This document shows, piece after piece, positions 16,811-24,884 of a stretch of 64,000 nucleotides of DNA. The notes under the pieces are model-generated. The model saw nothing but the letters and a program-made list of their open reading frames with translations, had not been told where the DNA came from and did not search any database. The DNA comes from Sphingobium trunci (GTDB lineage Bacteria; Pseudomonadota; Alphaproteobacteria; Sphingomonadales; Sphingomonadaceae), in assembly GCF_022664535.1 (NCBI RefSeq), contig NZ_JAKUJY010000009.1:1-64000 (forward strand), written 5' to 3'. Positions within the stretch are counted from its first letter, which is position 1. The number at the start of each line of letters is the position of its first letter. Both the position numbers and the translations under genes were made by a program.

Positions 16811-16897
16811 CTTTGTCGCGGGCAGGTAGGGGAAAGGAAGGATATCGTCCCGCCATGCAGGAGCATGATGGCATGGCTGGCACGAACGATATAAAAA

Positions 16898-16940
16898 GAT
16901 ATATCGCAACTCTTGACGCTGATCGTTTTTAAGATATATC
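16898..16940 (+). promoter_or_regulatory. padR promoter with two GATATATC palindromes
   Basis: Identical 8-bp palindromes GATATATC occur at 16898-16905 and 16933-16940, exactly 35 bp apart. A TTGACG -35 element (16913-16918) and TATATC -10 (16935-16940, 16-bp spacing) fit between and within them, 10 bp before the padR ATG. Operators of PadR proteins are AT-rich palindromes near their own promoters, so autoregulation is likely. Confidence 0.7.
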
Positions 16941-16950
16941 TCAAAGCATC

Positions 16951-17604
16951 ATGAAACAGTTTACAGACTCACATATGCATTTTCATCCTTCTCGTCGCGA
17001 ACGCGGCCATCATGGCCATGGGCGTTCGCACAGCCGCTTTTTCGGGCCGGAGGGTTTCGATCGCGGCGGTTGGGGCGGCCGTTTCGACGGTGGCCCGCCG
17101 GGAGGCGGCCGGGGCGGGCCGTTCGGCGGGGGACGGGGTGGCCGTCGCCGCCTGTTCGGCAACGACGCACTCAAGCTCATCCTGCTGACGCTGATCGCGG
17201 AAAGCCCGCGCCACGGCTATGACCTGATCCGCGAGATCCAGGCGCTGTCGGGCGAGGTCTATGGGCCCAGTCCGGGTGTCGTCTATCCGACGCTGACGCT
17301 GCTGGCGGACATGGACCTGATCGCCGAGCAGCCGGGCGAAGGCAGCCGCAAGCTGTTCGCCATCACCGAGGCGGGCACGGCCCATCTCGCCGAACATGAA
17401 GCGGGCGTAGGCGAGGTCATGGACCGCCTGCGGTCGCTGGCGCAGAAGGCGGAACGCACCGACGGCGCGCCGATCCGCCGCGCGATGCACAATCTGTCGA
17501 TCGCCGTGCGCCACCGCCTCGAAAAGGAAGGGGCCGACGCGCAAACCATGTTCGACGTCGCGTCCCTGATCGACGAGGCCGCCAGCAGGATCGAAAGGCT
17601 CTGA
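16951..17604 (+). CDS. PadR family transcriptional regulator with His/Gly-rich tail
   Basis: A 217-aa PadR-type repressor. The winged helix (about residues 75-145: LILLTLIAESPRHGYDLIREI, SPGVVYPTLTLLADMDLI, SRKLFAITEAG) is typical, with a helical C-terminal dimerisation region. The unusual part is the first 65-70 residues: HMHFHPSRRERGHHGHGR-like His clusters followed by an Arg/Gly/Pro-rich, disordered run. His-rich PadR N-termini suggest metal binding, but that is conjecture. It is followed 2 bp later by a DUF2218 gene, which it probably regulates, and it has a promoter with paired AT-rich palindromes. Confidence 0.93.
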   Translation: MKQFTDSHMHFHPSRRERGHHGHGRSHSRFFGPEGFDRGGWGGRFDGGPPGGGRGGPFGGGRGGRRRLFGNDALKLILLTLIAESPRHGYDLIREIQALSGEVYGPSPGVVYPTLTLLADMDLIAEQPGEGSRKLFAITEAGTAHLAEHEAGVGEVMDRLRSLAQKAERTDGAPIRRAMHNLSIAVRHRLEKEGADAQTMFDVASLIDEAASRIERL

Positions 17605-17605
17605 C

Positions 17606-17884
17606 ATGACCGTGACAGCCCATGTGCCCACCGCCAGCGGCAGCCGCTACCTCCAGCAATTATGCAAGCATTGGAGCCACAAGTTCGAGACCCGGTTCGA
17701 CGCGCAGCAGGGCAGCATCGCCTTTCCCATGGGCGCGATCCGGCTGGCGGCCGGTCCGGATGCCCTGACCGTCACCATCGAACCGCAGGACGGCGCCGAT
17801 GTCGAGCGCTTCAAGCAGGTGGTGGCCGAGCATCTGGATCGCTTCGCCTTCCGCGAAGCCCCGCTGACGTTCGACTGGCGTTAG
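17606..17884 (+). CDS. DUF2218 domain-containing protein
   Basis: A 92-aa protein starting MTVTAHVPTASGSRYLQQLCKHWSHKF and ending REAPLTFDWR, with the family's IAFPMGAIRLAA centre. DUF2218 proteins are small single-domain proteins of unknown biochemistry, repeatedly found beside PadR-type regulators or iron/siderophore genes. Conserved His and Cys near residue 20 (LCKHWSHKF) could bind metal. It starts 2 bp after the padR stop, so both are one operon. Full length for the family. Confidence 0.93.
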   Translation: MTVTAHVPTASGSRYLQQLCKHWSHKFETRFDAQQGSIAFPMGAIRLAAGPDALTVTIEPQDGADVERFKQVVAEHLDRFAFREAPLTFDWR

Positions 17885-17992
17885 GATCGCGAAGACCTCG
17901 CCTCTCCGCTCCCGCGGGCGGGAGGGGCCGGGGTGGGCCAGCAATGGCTGAAGATTGCGCTCCTGCCTGCCGCTCACCGGCGCTTCTGAAAA

Positions 17993-18120
17993 TTTTCCCT
18001 GTCCTACAGGCAGCCCGCTACGTTAAGCTCGCGACGGCTCTTTGACAGGTAAATCGCAAACGGGAATTCCGGCAAAGGCGCCCCTTTCCGGCGTCCCTCA
18101 TAGTGTCACCTATGTCACCC
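17993..18120 (-). repeat. Interspersed ~130-bp element, copy 1 (reverse orientation)
   Basis: Read on the minus strand it opens GGGTGACATAGGTGACAC, has CCGGAAAGG ... CCTTTGCCGG as a central hairpin, a GTCAAAGAGC box at 18046-18037 and ends CCTGTAGGACAGGGAAAA. These same blocks, in the same order and at similar distances, recur in copies at 24729, 31124 and 51688. It sits between two converging genes (DUF2218 and ruvC). Confidence 0.85.
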
Positions 18121-18141
18121 AAATCCTGTTCCGGCGGCCTG

Positions 18142-18633
18142 CTATTTGCGCGGAATGCGCCGGGCGCTCGCCAGATGATGCGCATGGGTGATGGCGACGG
18201 CCAGCGCGTCGGAGGCATCGGGCCCCGCGACCTTGGCACCGGGCAACAGGCGGGCCACCATGGCGTGGACCTGTTCCTTGGAGGCGTTGCCGACGCCGAC
18301 CACCGATTTCTTGACCAGCCGGGCGGCATATTCCCCGACCTCCATGCCGGAACGGGAGGCGGCAAGCAGCACCACGCCGCGCGCCTGGCCCAGTTTCAGC
18401 GTCGATTGCGGGTTCACATTGACGAACACCTCCTCGACCGCCGCGCTATTGGGCTGATGTTCGAGGATCAGGTCGGTCAGCGCCAGATCGAGGACCAGCA
18501 GCCGCGATGCCAGCGCCATTTCGGAATCGGTTTTGATCTGGCCATTGGCGATATGGGTCAGGCGATTGCCGTCAGCGGCGATCAGGCCCCATCCGGTGGT
18601 GCCAAGGCCGGGATCGAGGCCGAGGATGATCAT
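18142..18633 (-). CDS. ruvC: Crossover junction endodeoxyribonuclease RuvC
   Basis: A 163-aa Holliday-junction resolvase. The N-terminal [15 protein letters not shown] carries the first catalytic Asp (Asp7), [11 protein letters not shown] the Glu, and [14 protein letters not shown] the C-terminal Asp pair. Start MIILGLD is the family's standard. It follows yebC on the minus strand (118 bp gap); yebC-ruvC order is widespread, usually continuing with ruvA and ruvB, which are not here. It faces copy 1 of the interspersed element at its 3' end. Confidence 0.97.
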   Translation of the reverse strand: MIILGLDPGLGTTGWGLIAADGNRLTHIANGQIKTDSEMALASRLLVLDLALTDLILEHQPNSAAVEEVFVNVNPQSTLKLGQARGVVLLAASRSGMEVGEYAARLVKKSVVGVGNASKEQVHAMVARLLPGAKVAGPDASDALAVAITHAHHLASARRIPRK

Positions 18634-18752
18634 GACGGGGGAAGCAGGCGAAGGCGCGGAAAGGCCCGGGAGAAGGATGCCGGCCGGCCATCCATGAAGG
18701 AGAAAGCCGGCCGTTCCTTTTCCGCGTTGCCGCGCCCTGGCGTGAAATGCAC

Positions 18753-19496
18753 TTAGCCCAGCTTTTCCATGACTTCGTCCGGGACTTCATAATTGCCCCA
18801 GACGGTCTGGACGTCGTCATCATCTTCCAGCGTGTCGACCAGCTTCATCAGCGTCGCGGCATTGCCTTCGTCGACTTCGACGGTGGTTTGCGGCTTCCAG
18901 GCGAGCTTGGCGCCTTCGGCCGGGCCGAGCTTGGCTTCCAGCGCCCTGGCGACTTCGTGCAGCGCGTCCATGGCGGTCCAGATCTCATGCTCGTCCTCAT
19001 TGGAGGACACATCGTCCGCGCCCGCTTCCAGCGCTGCCTCGAAGACGGCGTCGGCATCGCCCGCTCCCGCCGGATAGGTGATGAGGCCCATGCGGTCGAA
19101 ACCATGGCTCACCGCGCCCGAAGCGCCCAGATTGCCGCCATTCTTCGAAAAAGCGGTGCGGACGTTGGTGGCGGTGCGGTTGCGGTTGTCGGTCAGCGCC
19201 TCGACGATGATGGCAACGCCGCCGGGGCCATAGCCCTCGTAGCGGATTTCCTCGTAATTCTCCGTGTCGCCGCCGATCGCCTTGTCGATGGCGCGCTGGA
19301 TATTGTCCTTGGGCATGGACTGCGCCTTGGCGGCGTTGATCGCCAGGCGGAGGCGCGGGTTCATGTCCGGGTCGGGCATGCCCATCTTCGCCGCGACGGT
19401 GATTTCGCGGCTGAGTTTGGAGAACATCGAGGAGCGCTTCTTGTCCTGCGCGCCCTTGCGATGCATGATGTTCTTGAATTTGCTATGGCCGGCCAC
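18753..19496 (-). CDS. yebC: YebC/PmpR family regulatory protein
   Basis: A 247-aa protein beginning [23 protein letters not shown], the invariant YebC opening. The three-domain fold is complete, including [24 protein letters not shown]. Members were long described as DNA-binding regulators; newer work on YebC-type proteins implicates some in helping ribosomes through proline stretches. It is upstream of ruvC on the minus strand and probably shares its transcript. Length is normal. Confidence 0.96.
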   Translation of the reverse strand: MAGHSKFKNIMHRKGAQDKKRSSMFSKLSREITVAAKMGMPDPDMNPRLRLAINAAKAQSMPKDNIQRAIDKAIGGDTENYEEIRYEGYGPGGVAIIVEALTDNRNRTATNVRTAFSKNGGNLGASGAVSHGFDRMGLITYPAGAGDADAVFEAALEAGADDVSSNEDEHEIWTAMDALHEVARALEAKLGPAEGAKLAWKPQTTVEVDEGNAATLMKLVDTLEDDDDVQTVWGNYEVPDEVMEKLG

Positions 19497-19564
19497 GGCC
19501 TGCTCCTAAACTTGTCTGTTTGTCCGAAGCGCGCTCTCTAGCGGGCGCATCGGCCAAGCGCAAC

Positions 19565-19669
19565 TCAGACGAGGATGGCGGTGCCGGAGGCCGCGACCAT
19601 CAGCATGGATCCGCTGGAGCCGACCCTTTCATGATCCAGGTCGACGCCGACCATCGCATCGGCGCTCTC
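19565..19669 (-). pseudogene. C-terminal remnant of a YbjQ/UPF0145-family gene
   Basis: Translating the minus strand from 19669 to 19568 gives a ~34-codon stretch whose core, [17 protein letters not shown] then [15 protein letters not shown] and a TGA stop, matches the C-terminus of the YbjQ (UPF0145 heavy-metal-binding) family. An in-frame TAG lies immediately upstream (19670-19672), and the gapR gene begins almost at once, so the N-terminal two thirds are gone. It is a decayed leftover, not a functional gene. It is too short to appear as a normal ORF. Confidence 0.7.
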
Positions 19670-19683
19670 CTATGTTGCGGCCT

Positions 19684-19926
19684 TCATTCGATCCCAAGTG
19701 CGGACTTGTAGGTTTCCAGCAGCGCTTCGGCTTCCATGCGGGCGTTGCGCTCCATCTTGCGCAGGCGCACGATCGACCGCATGGTCTTCACGTCGTAGCC
19801 GTTGGCCTTGGCCTCCAGATAGACGTCCTTGATGTCGTCGGCGATGCCCTTCTTTTCCTCTTCCAGGCGCTCGATGCGCTCGATGAAAAGGCGTAGCTGT
19901 TCGGCGGCGACATTGCCATCGCTCAT
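19684..19926 (-). CDS. gapR: GapR nucleoid-associated protein (DUF2312)
   Basis: An 80-aa, helical protein: [20 protein letters not shown] followed by [26 protein letters not shown], the DUF2312 signature. In Caulobacter GapR encircles overtwisted AT-rich DNA and supports topoisomerases during replication; the protein is nearly universal in alphaproteobacteria. Full length. It is transcribed leftwards toward the ybjQ remnant; a perfect GAGCATTTTCAC palindrome lies 44 bp upstream of its start. No partner gene is adjacent. Confidence 0.95.
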   Translation of the reverse strand: MSDGNVAAEQLRLFIERIERLEEEKKGIADDIKDVYLEAKANGYDVKTMRSIVRLRKMERNARMEAEALLETYKSALGIE

Positions 19927-19969
19927 GAAGAATCTCCAGTCAGTGTGAATCGGTTGGCGAACGCCTCTA

Positions 19970-19998
19970 GAGCATTTTCACTTGGCGTGAAAATGCTC
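19970..19998. repeat. Perfect 12-bp palindrome GAGCATTTTCAC
   Basis: GAGCATTTTCAC (19970-19981) and GTGAAAATGCTC (19987-19998) flank a 5-bp spacer. The same GAGCATTTTC core is part of the element at 14496. It lies between gapR and the DUF1244 gene, both on the minus strand, and is likely one of the dispersed extragenic palindromes. Confidence 0.8.
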
Positions 19999-20063
19999 AT
20001 CCTTTCTTCGATGCCGCATTTTTCCGCGCCGGGTGCCAAGGGATCGCCTGGCTGGAAAGGTCC

Positions 20064-20363
20064 CTAATGGCCGTCGGCGTTCTTCGCCACGCTCTCCTGC
20101 ATCCGGGCGATCTGTTCCGGGGTTGCCTCGTCCTGATAGCGGGCCTTCCACTCGGCAAAGGGCATGCCATGGATGATTTCCCGGGCCTGATCCTTGCCGA
20201 GCGTGCCGTCAGCTTCAGCGATCCAGTCGGCCAGGCAATTGCGGCAGAAGCCCGCCGCGCCCATCAGGTCGATATTCTGAACATCCTTGCGGTGCTGCAA
20301 ATGCGCCACCAGCCGACGGAAGGCGGTTGCGGCCACGGCATCTGTGAGTATGTTGTCGCTCAC
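20064..20363 (-). CDS. DUF1244 domain-containing protein
   Basis: A 99-aa soluble protein with the DUF1244 pattern AFRRLVAHLQHRKDVQNIDLMGAAGFCRNCLADW and HGMPFAEWKARYQ. The CRNC pair and neighbouring His look like a small metal or redox site. A plant-pathogen and rhizobial family member has a solved all-helical structure but the function remains unknown. Full family length. It is divergent from pyk, with about 105 bp between the starts, and transcribed toward gapR. Confidence 0.93.
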   Translation of the reverse strand: MSDNILTDAVAATAFRRLVAHLQHRKDVQNIDLMGAAGFCRNCLADWIAEADGTLGKDQAREIIHGMPFAEWKARYQDEATPEQIARMQESVAKNADGH

Positions 20364-20468
20364 GGCGAACCTTTCGCTGATCTACATCATCCTGTCGTGC
20401 AGCACGGATAATCGAAAACCGCGCCCTGGCAACCCAGCGGCGATCATGACGGTCAGGAGACAAGAGGA

Positions 20469-21926
20469 ATGACGAAGTTACCGCCCCGTTCGCGCAAGGT
20501 CCGCATCCTCGCGACCCTTGGTCCCGCGAGCGACAGTCCGGAAATGATCCGGGCGCTCTTTGTCGCCGGGGCCGACGCTTTCCGCATCAACATGAGCCAT
20601 GGGTCTCATGAAGACCATGCCGCGCGTATCGCGACGATCCGGGCGCTGGAAAAGGAATTTGCCCGTCCGACGACGATTCTGGGCGATCTGCAAGGGCCCA
20701 AGCTGCGTGTCGGCACGTTCGAGCGTGGGCTGGCCGTGCTGGAAACCGGCACGGCCTTCGTGCTCGACAGCGATGCGACGCCGGGCGATGCGACCCGTGT
20801 GAACCTGCCGCACCCGGAGATTTATGCGGCGCTGGTGCCCGAAACCCGGTTGCTGCTGGATGACGGCAAGATGGTGTTGCGGGTCAAGAAGGTGGCGGCC
20901 GACCGGATCGACACCATCGTCGAGGTCGGCGGCACGCTGTCCAACCGCAAGGGCGTGAATGTGCCCGACGTGGTGGTGCCGGTGCCCGCGTTGACCGAAA
21001 AGGACCGGCGGGACTTGAGCTTCGCGGTCGAACAGGGCTGCGACTGGATCGCCTTGAGCTTCGTGCAGCGGCCGGAGGATCTAGCCGAGGCGCGCAAGCT
21101 GATGGGTGGCTATGGCGCCCTGATGGCGAAGATCGAAAAGCCCTCCGCCGTGCAGCGGCTGGAGGAGATCATAGAATTGGCCGACGGGGTGATGGTGGCG
21201 CGCGGCGATCTGGGCGTGGAATTGCCGCCGCAGGCCGTGCCGCCCCTCCAGAAGCAGATCGTCGCGACCGCGCGGCGCATGGGGCGCCCGGTGGTGGTGG
21301 CGACGCAGATGCTCGAATCGATGATCAAGGCGCCGACCCCGACCCGCGCGGAGGTGTCCGACGTGGCGACGGCGGTCTATGATGGTGCTGACGCGATCAT
21401 GTTGTCGGCCGAGACGGCGGCGGGCGACTGGCCGGTGGAGGCGGTCGCGATGATGGACAGCATCGCCCATAGCGTCGAGCGCGATCCGGGTTATTTCGCG
21501 CGGCTGCACTTTACCGAGACGAAGCCTGATCCGACGACCGCCGACGCGCTGGCCGAAGGCGCGGGTGGCATCGTGTCCGTCGTTGGCGCGAGCGCCATCA
21601 CCTGCTTTACCTCTTCTGGCAGCACCGTGCGCCGCGTCGCGCGCGAGCGGCCGATGACGCCGATTCTGGCGCTGACGCCGCGTCAGGACACGGCGCGCAA
21701 GCTGGGGCTGACCTGGGGTGTGCATGCCGTGCGGACCAAGGATATCGGCACGTTCGAGGAAATGATCGGTAAGGCCCGGCGCATGGCGCTGCGCCATGAC
21801 ATGGTGGAGAAGGGCGGCAAGATCGTCGTGCTGGCCGGTGTGCCTTTCGGAACGCCTGGATCGACCAATGTGCTGCATGTCGCCGCCATTCGCGGCGATG
21901 AGCTGAGGGGCCGGGAAGAAGGCTAG
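20469..21926 (+). CDS. pyk: Pyruvate kinase
   Basis: A 485-aa pyruvate kinase converting PEP and ADP to pyruvate and ATP, the last step of lower glycolysis and of the Entner-Doudoroff route used by sphingomonads. Seen are the N-terminal TLGPASDSPEMIRALF and INMSHGSHEDH, the MAKIEKPSAVQRLEEI catalytic Lys segment and MVARGDLGVELP. The start has AGAGGA 6 bp upstream. Length is normal, including the C-terminal domain. Monocistronic; the sequence after it ends in a short AGGGCCG/CGGCCCT stem without a long T-run. Confidence 0.97.
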   Translation: MTKLPPRSRKVRILATLGPASDSPEMIRALFVAGADAFRINMSHGSHEDHAARIATIRALEKEFARPTTILGDLQGPKLRVGTFERGLAVLETGTAFVLDSDATPGDATRVNLPHPEIYAALVPETRLLLDDGKMVLRVKKVAADRIDTIVEVGGTLSNRKGVNVPDVVVPVPALTEKDRRDLSFAVEQGCDWIALSFVQRPEDLAEARKLMGGYGALMAKIEKPSAVQRLEEIIELADGVMVARGDLGVELPPQAVPPLQKQIVATARRMGRPVVVATQMLESMIKAPTPTRAEVSDVATAVYDGADAIMLSAETAAGDWPVEAVAMMDSIAHSVERDPGYFARLHFTETKPDPTTADALAEGAGGIVSVVGASAITCFTSSGSTVRRVARERPMTPILALTPRQDTARKLGLTWGVHAVRTKDIGTFEEMIGKARRMALRHDMVEKGGKIVVLAGVPFGTPGSTNVLHVAAIRGDELRGREEG

Positions 21927-22019
21927 GGCCGTCGATATCGGCCCTGGCGGCCGGCAGATGGCGCTTTCCCGTGCTTCCGGTGCTCCCCTGCTTCTAGCGG
22001 GCCGCGCTCCGGCTCGTCA

Positions 22020-22652
22020 TCATCTGAATGTCGATCGGTCCCAAAGCAGGTCCAGCGCGGTCAGTTCGCGGCGCAGCGTGGCTGCGTCGCGAAACAGGTG
22101 GCCCCTTATGCCCTCGGCCTCGGCCGCGCGGACATTGTCTTCCCGGTCATCGATGAAAAGGGCCTGTTTTGCGTCTACCCCGAATCGGCTGAGCGCGAGC
22201 TGGTAGATTGCTGGATCGGGCTTCACCAGCTTTTCCGCGCCGGAGACAACGATGTCGCGGAAAGGCGCGAACAGGGCCGCTTCGCGAGCGTGGAACGGGG
22301 CCCAGAATTCCGCGCTGAAATTGGTGATGGCGAAGAGGGGCGTGCCGCGGGCGTCCAGTTCGCGGACGATGTCGGGCATACCCTCAACGGCGGGGCCGAC
22401 GCTGTCGATGAACTTCTCTCCCCAGACGCGAATCAGGTCGGCATGGCCGGGGTGGAGGGCAATCAGTTCGGCGCTGGTTTCCGCGAAGGGCCGGCCGGCA
22501 TCATGCTGGAAATGCCATTCCGGCGTCACCACGTCGCGGAGAAACGCATCGAGCGCCCGATCGTCCTCGATCAGGCGCTCGTAGAGAATCCGGGGATTCC
22601 AATGGTAGAGGACATTGCCGACGTCGAAGATGACGGCGGCAATGTCCGCCAT
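22020..22652 (-). CDS. HAD superfamily hydrolase (subfamily IA)
   Basis: A 210-aa HAD-fold phosphatase. Motif I is VIFDVGNVLYHWNP (nucleophilic Asp), motif II is FAITNFS, motif III Lys is EKLVKPDPAIY and motif IV ALFIDDREDNV, all intact. The DVGNVL variant groups it with YihX-type alpha-glucose-1-phosphatases and relatives; the substrate is not determined. The start 22652 is used because the upstream open frame overlaps rpmJ. It follows rpmJ by 4 bp, so both are one operon. Its last six codons (DRSTFR) are encoded by a dispersed repeat motif, suggesting the C-terminus was altered by a repeat. Confidence 0.9.
   Translation of the reverse strand: MADIAAVIFDVGNVLYHWNPRILYERLIEDDRALDAFLRDVVTPEWHFQHDAGRPFAETSAELIALHPGHADLIRVWGEKFIDSVGPAVEGMPDIVRELDARGTPLFAITNFSAEFWAPFHAREAALFAPFRDIVVSGAEKLVKPDPAIYQLALSRFGVDAKQALFIDDREDNVRAAEAEGIRGHLFRDAATLRRELTALDLLWDRSTFR
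22024..22041. repeat. Dispersed motif CTGAATGTCGATCGGTCC
   Basis: This 18-bp word recurs at 25642-25662 (with GGCC) and, with one change, at 14475-14492. In this copy it encodes, on the minus strand, the last residues of the HAD hydrolase; in the 25642 copy it covers the prmA stop codon. Recurrence is seen directly; function is unknown. Confidence 0.7.
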
Positions 22653-22656
22653 TTCC

Positions 22657-22782
22657 TCAGCCCTGACGGGCCTTGAAGCGGCGGTTGGTCTTGTTGATGA
22701 CATAGGTGCGGCCGCGGCGGCGGATCACGCGGTTATCCCGGTGACGGCCCTTGAGCGACTTGAGCGAATTGCGGATCTTCAT
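22657..22782 (-). CDS. rpmJ: 50S ribosomal protein L36
   Basis: A 41-aa ribosomal protein L36: [20 protein letters not shown] then [21 protein letters not shown]. It lacks the Cys/His zinc ligands of the C+ form, so it is the C- (zinc-independent) type typical of alphaproteobacteria. The start at 22782 follows a GGTTCCATGA context with an upstream AAGG-like site. The frame stays open upstream but only as noncoding sequence. Immediately followed by the HAD hydrolase. Confidence 0.97.
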   Translation of the reverse strand: MKIRNSLKSLKGRHRDNRVIRRRGRTYVINKTNRRFKARQG

Positions 22783-22981
22783 GGAACCAGCCTTTGAATG
22801 AATCTTGCGTGATCGAAAAATCGAAGCGCTGCCCCTATGGGTGAGGCGGCGGAAAGTCAAGGGTTGCTGCCCGCATTTTGCGCCCGTTCATCCTGCATGC
22901 AGCAAATCCGTGGCTTCACGCTTTTAGGGGATTAGCGGCGTGGTGTCGTGTAGAGGGTGCTATCCTTCGGAGTTCAAGTCC

Positions 22982-23581
22982 ATGTTGAAAAAGATCGCCT
23001 TTTCTTCGCTGCTGGCGCTTTCCCTGAGCGGCTGCGCCACCGCCGTTCCGCCGGTGGAAGTGACCCGTTTCCATATCGGCGATCCGGTCCACAGCGGATC
23101 GATCGCAGTCGAGGAAATGGCCGGAAATCCCGATGTCGGTCTGGAGTTCCGTACCTATGCCGCCACCGTGGATCAGGAATTGCAGCGGGTCGGCTTCACC
23201 GCCGCGCCCGAAGGCGCGAAGAGCGACTATGTGGCGCTGGTCGGTTTCCGCCGGACCTTCCGCGAACCCGATAGCTATGGCGCCAATGGCAAGCCGGTGA
23301 GCGTTGGCGTCGGCGGGGCCGTGGGCAGCGGCGGCTATTCGGGCCTGGGCCTGGGCATCGGCATCAACCTGTCGGGCAAGCCCAAGGGGCAGGTCTTCAC
23401 CGAATTGCAGGTGCAGATTCGCCGCCGTGCCGATTCGACCACCATCTGGGAAGGCCGGGCGCAGACGCAGGCTCGGGAGGGGACGCCCGCGTCGCAGCCG
23501 GGCCTGGTGGCGCAAAAGCTCGCGGCGGCGCTGATCGGGGGCTATCCGGGGGAATCGGGGCAGACTATAACCGTCAAATGA
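22982..23581 (+). CDS. DUF4136-type lipoprotein
   Basis: A 199-aa predicted outer-membrane or periplasmic lipoprotein: MLKKIAFSSLLALSLSGCAT has a lipobox LSGC. The mature region (VTRFHIGDPVHSGSIAVEEM, then a GGAVGSGGYSGLGLGIGINLSG glycine run, and ELQVQIRRRADSTTIWEGRA) fits DUF4136, a widespread envelope domain of unknown role. Start ATG 22982 was taken over an upstream GTG. The stop overlaps the M14 peptidase start by ATGA, which couples the two genes; why a lipoprotein is coupled to a cytoplasmic-looking peptidase is not clear. Confidence 0.88.
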   Translation: MLKKIAFSSLLALSLSGCATAVPPVEVTRFHIGDPVHSGSIAVEEMAGNPDVGLEFRTYAATVDQELQRVGFTAAPEGAKSDYVALVGFRRTFREPDSYGANGKPVSVGVGGAVGSGGYSGLGLGIGINLSGKPKGQVFTELQVQIRRRADSTTIWEGRAQTQAREGTPASQPGLVAQKLAAALIGGYPGESGQTITVK

Positions 23582-24711
23582 GCATTTCCATTACGAGCGC
23601 TTTCGACAGCGGCAATATCCGCCTTCTTTCCATCACCGACAGCCAGACCAGCGTCCGCGCCGAGTTGGAGATCGTCAAGGACCGGCAGAGCGACTTCTAC
23701 CAATGGTTCCACTTCCGCGTCGCGGGCGTCGCCGGGCGCGAGGTGGAACTGGCGATCGTCAATTGCGGTGCGTCGGCCTATCCCGACGGCTGGCCGGGAT
23801 ACAAGGCGCGGGTCAGCGAGGATCGGGAGAATTGGTATCTGGCCGATACCAGCTATGCCGACGGCAGGCTGACGATCCGCCTGTCCCCCGATGTCAACGC
23901 GGTCTGGTTCGCCTATTTCGCGCCCTATTCGATGGAGCGGCACCATGATCTGGTCGCCTGGGCCGCCAGCCAGCCGGGGGTGGAGCATCGCGAACTGGGC
24001 CTGACGCTCGACAGGCAGCCGCTCGACATGCTGGTGTTGGGCGAGGGGCCGAGGAAGGTGTGGCTCTATGCCCGCCAGCATCCGGGCGAAAGCATGGCCG
24101 AATGGTGGATGGAAGGGGCGCTGGAACGGCTTTGCGACGAGGAGGACGCCGTGGCGCGACTGCTGCGGCAAAAGGCGACCTTCCATATCGTGCCGAACAT
24201 GAACCCCGACGGCAGCCGCCGGGGGCATCTGCGCACCAATGCGGCGGGCGTCAACCTCAACCGCGAATGGCATGAACCGTCGCTAGAAAAGAGCCCCGAA
24301 GTGATGCTGGTGCGCGCCGCGATGGACCAGACCGGGGTCGATTTCGCCATGGACGTGCATGGCGACGAGGCGATTGCGGCGGTGTTCCTGGCGGGCTTCG
24401 AGGGCATTCCCTCCATCACCGAGCGGCAATTGGGGCTGTATCACCGCTATCGCGACACGCTTGCCAGCCGGACACCCGATTTTCAGACGAAGAAAGGCTA
24501 TCCGGTCGCGCCGGAGGGGAAAGCGAACCTGTCCATGTCCACCAATCAGGTCGCCGAACGTTTCGGCGCGGTGGCGATGACGCTGGAAATGCCGTTCAAG
24601 GATAATGACGACCTGCCCGATGCCGATTTCGGCTGGTCGCCCGCCCGATCGATGCAACTGGCCAAGGATTGCCTGGCCGTACTGGCCGAGATGATCGATG
24701 AGATCGGCTAG
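23578..24711 (+). CDS. M14-family zinc carboxypeptidase (cytosolic CCP-like)
   Basis: A 377-aa M14 peptidase with the N-terminal beta domain characteristic of cytosolic carboxypeptidases (about residues 1-135: FYQWFHFRVAGV, WYLADTSYADG, WFAYFAPYSMERH) and a catalytic domain with zinc ligands His168 and Glu171 (HPGE) and His261 (MDVHGDE), plus the general base Glu337 in TLEMPF. NMNPDGSRRGHLRTNAAGVNLNREW is the substrate-binding block. No signal peptide, so it is cytoplasmic. Bacterial members have been proposed to act on peptides or tags with C-terminal acidic residues; the substrate is unknown here. The start overlaps the DUF4136 gene (ATGA). Confidence 0.94.
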   Translation: MSISITSAFDSGNIRLLSITDSQTSVRAELEIVKDRQSDFYQWFHFRVAGVAGREVELAIVNCGASAYPDGWPGYKARVSEDRENWYLADTSYADGRLTIRLSPDVNAVWFAYFAPYSMERHHDLVAWAASQPGVEHRELGLTLDRQPLDMLVLGEGPRKVWLYARQHPGESMAEWWMEGALERLCDEEDAVARLLRQKATFHIVPNMNPDGSRRGHLRTNAAGVNLNREWHEPSLEKSPEVMLVRAAMDQTGVDFAMDVHGDEAIAAVFLAGFEGIPSITERQLGLYHRYRDTLASRTPDFQTKKGYPVAPEGKANLSMSTNQVAERFGAVAMTLEMPFKDNDDLPDADFGWSPARSMQLAKDCLAVLAEMIDEIG

Positions 24712-24728
24712 GGCCTGACCCCGGCGCC

Positions 24729-24857
24729 GGGTGACATAGGTGACACGATAGCCATGTGGGGAAATGACGGTTTTCCGTCATTTCCCCTCTCTGGGATGCA
24801 CATGTTCAAAGAGCCTGGCGGGTGTAGCGCGCCGCCCTTCCTGTAGGACAGGAAAAA
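24729..24857 (+). repeat. Interspersed ~130-bp element, copy 2
   Basis: Starts GGGTGACATAGGTGACACGA, then a perfect 13-bp stem GGGGAAATGACGG (24758-24770) / CCGTCATTTCCCC (24775-24787) with a TTTT loop, TTCAAAGAGC (24805-24814), GGTGTAGC, and ends TTCCTGTAGGACAGGAAAAA. Sits between the converging M14 peptidase and dienelactone hydrolase genes. Confidence 0.88.
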
Positions 24858-24884
24858 ATGGCGGAGCGCGTTCAGGCCCGGAGG

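Noticed and set aside
22950..22981. tRNA-like T-arm string GGAGTTCAAGTCC before the DUF4136 gene
   Set aside because: No matching acceptor or anticodon arms can be folded around it.
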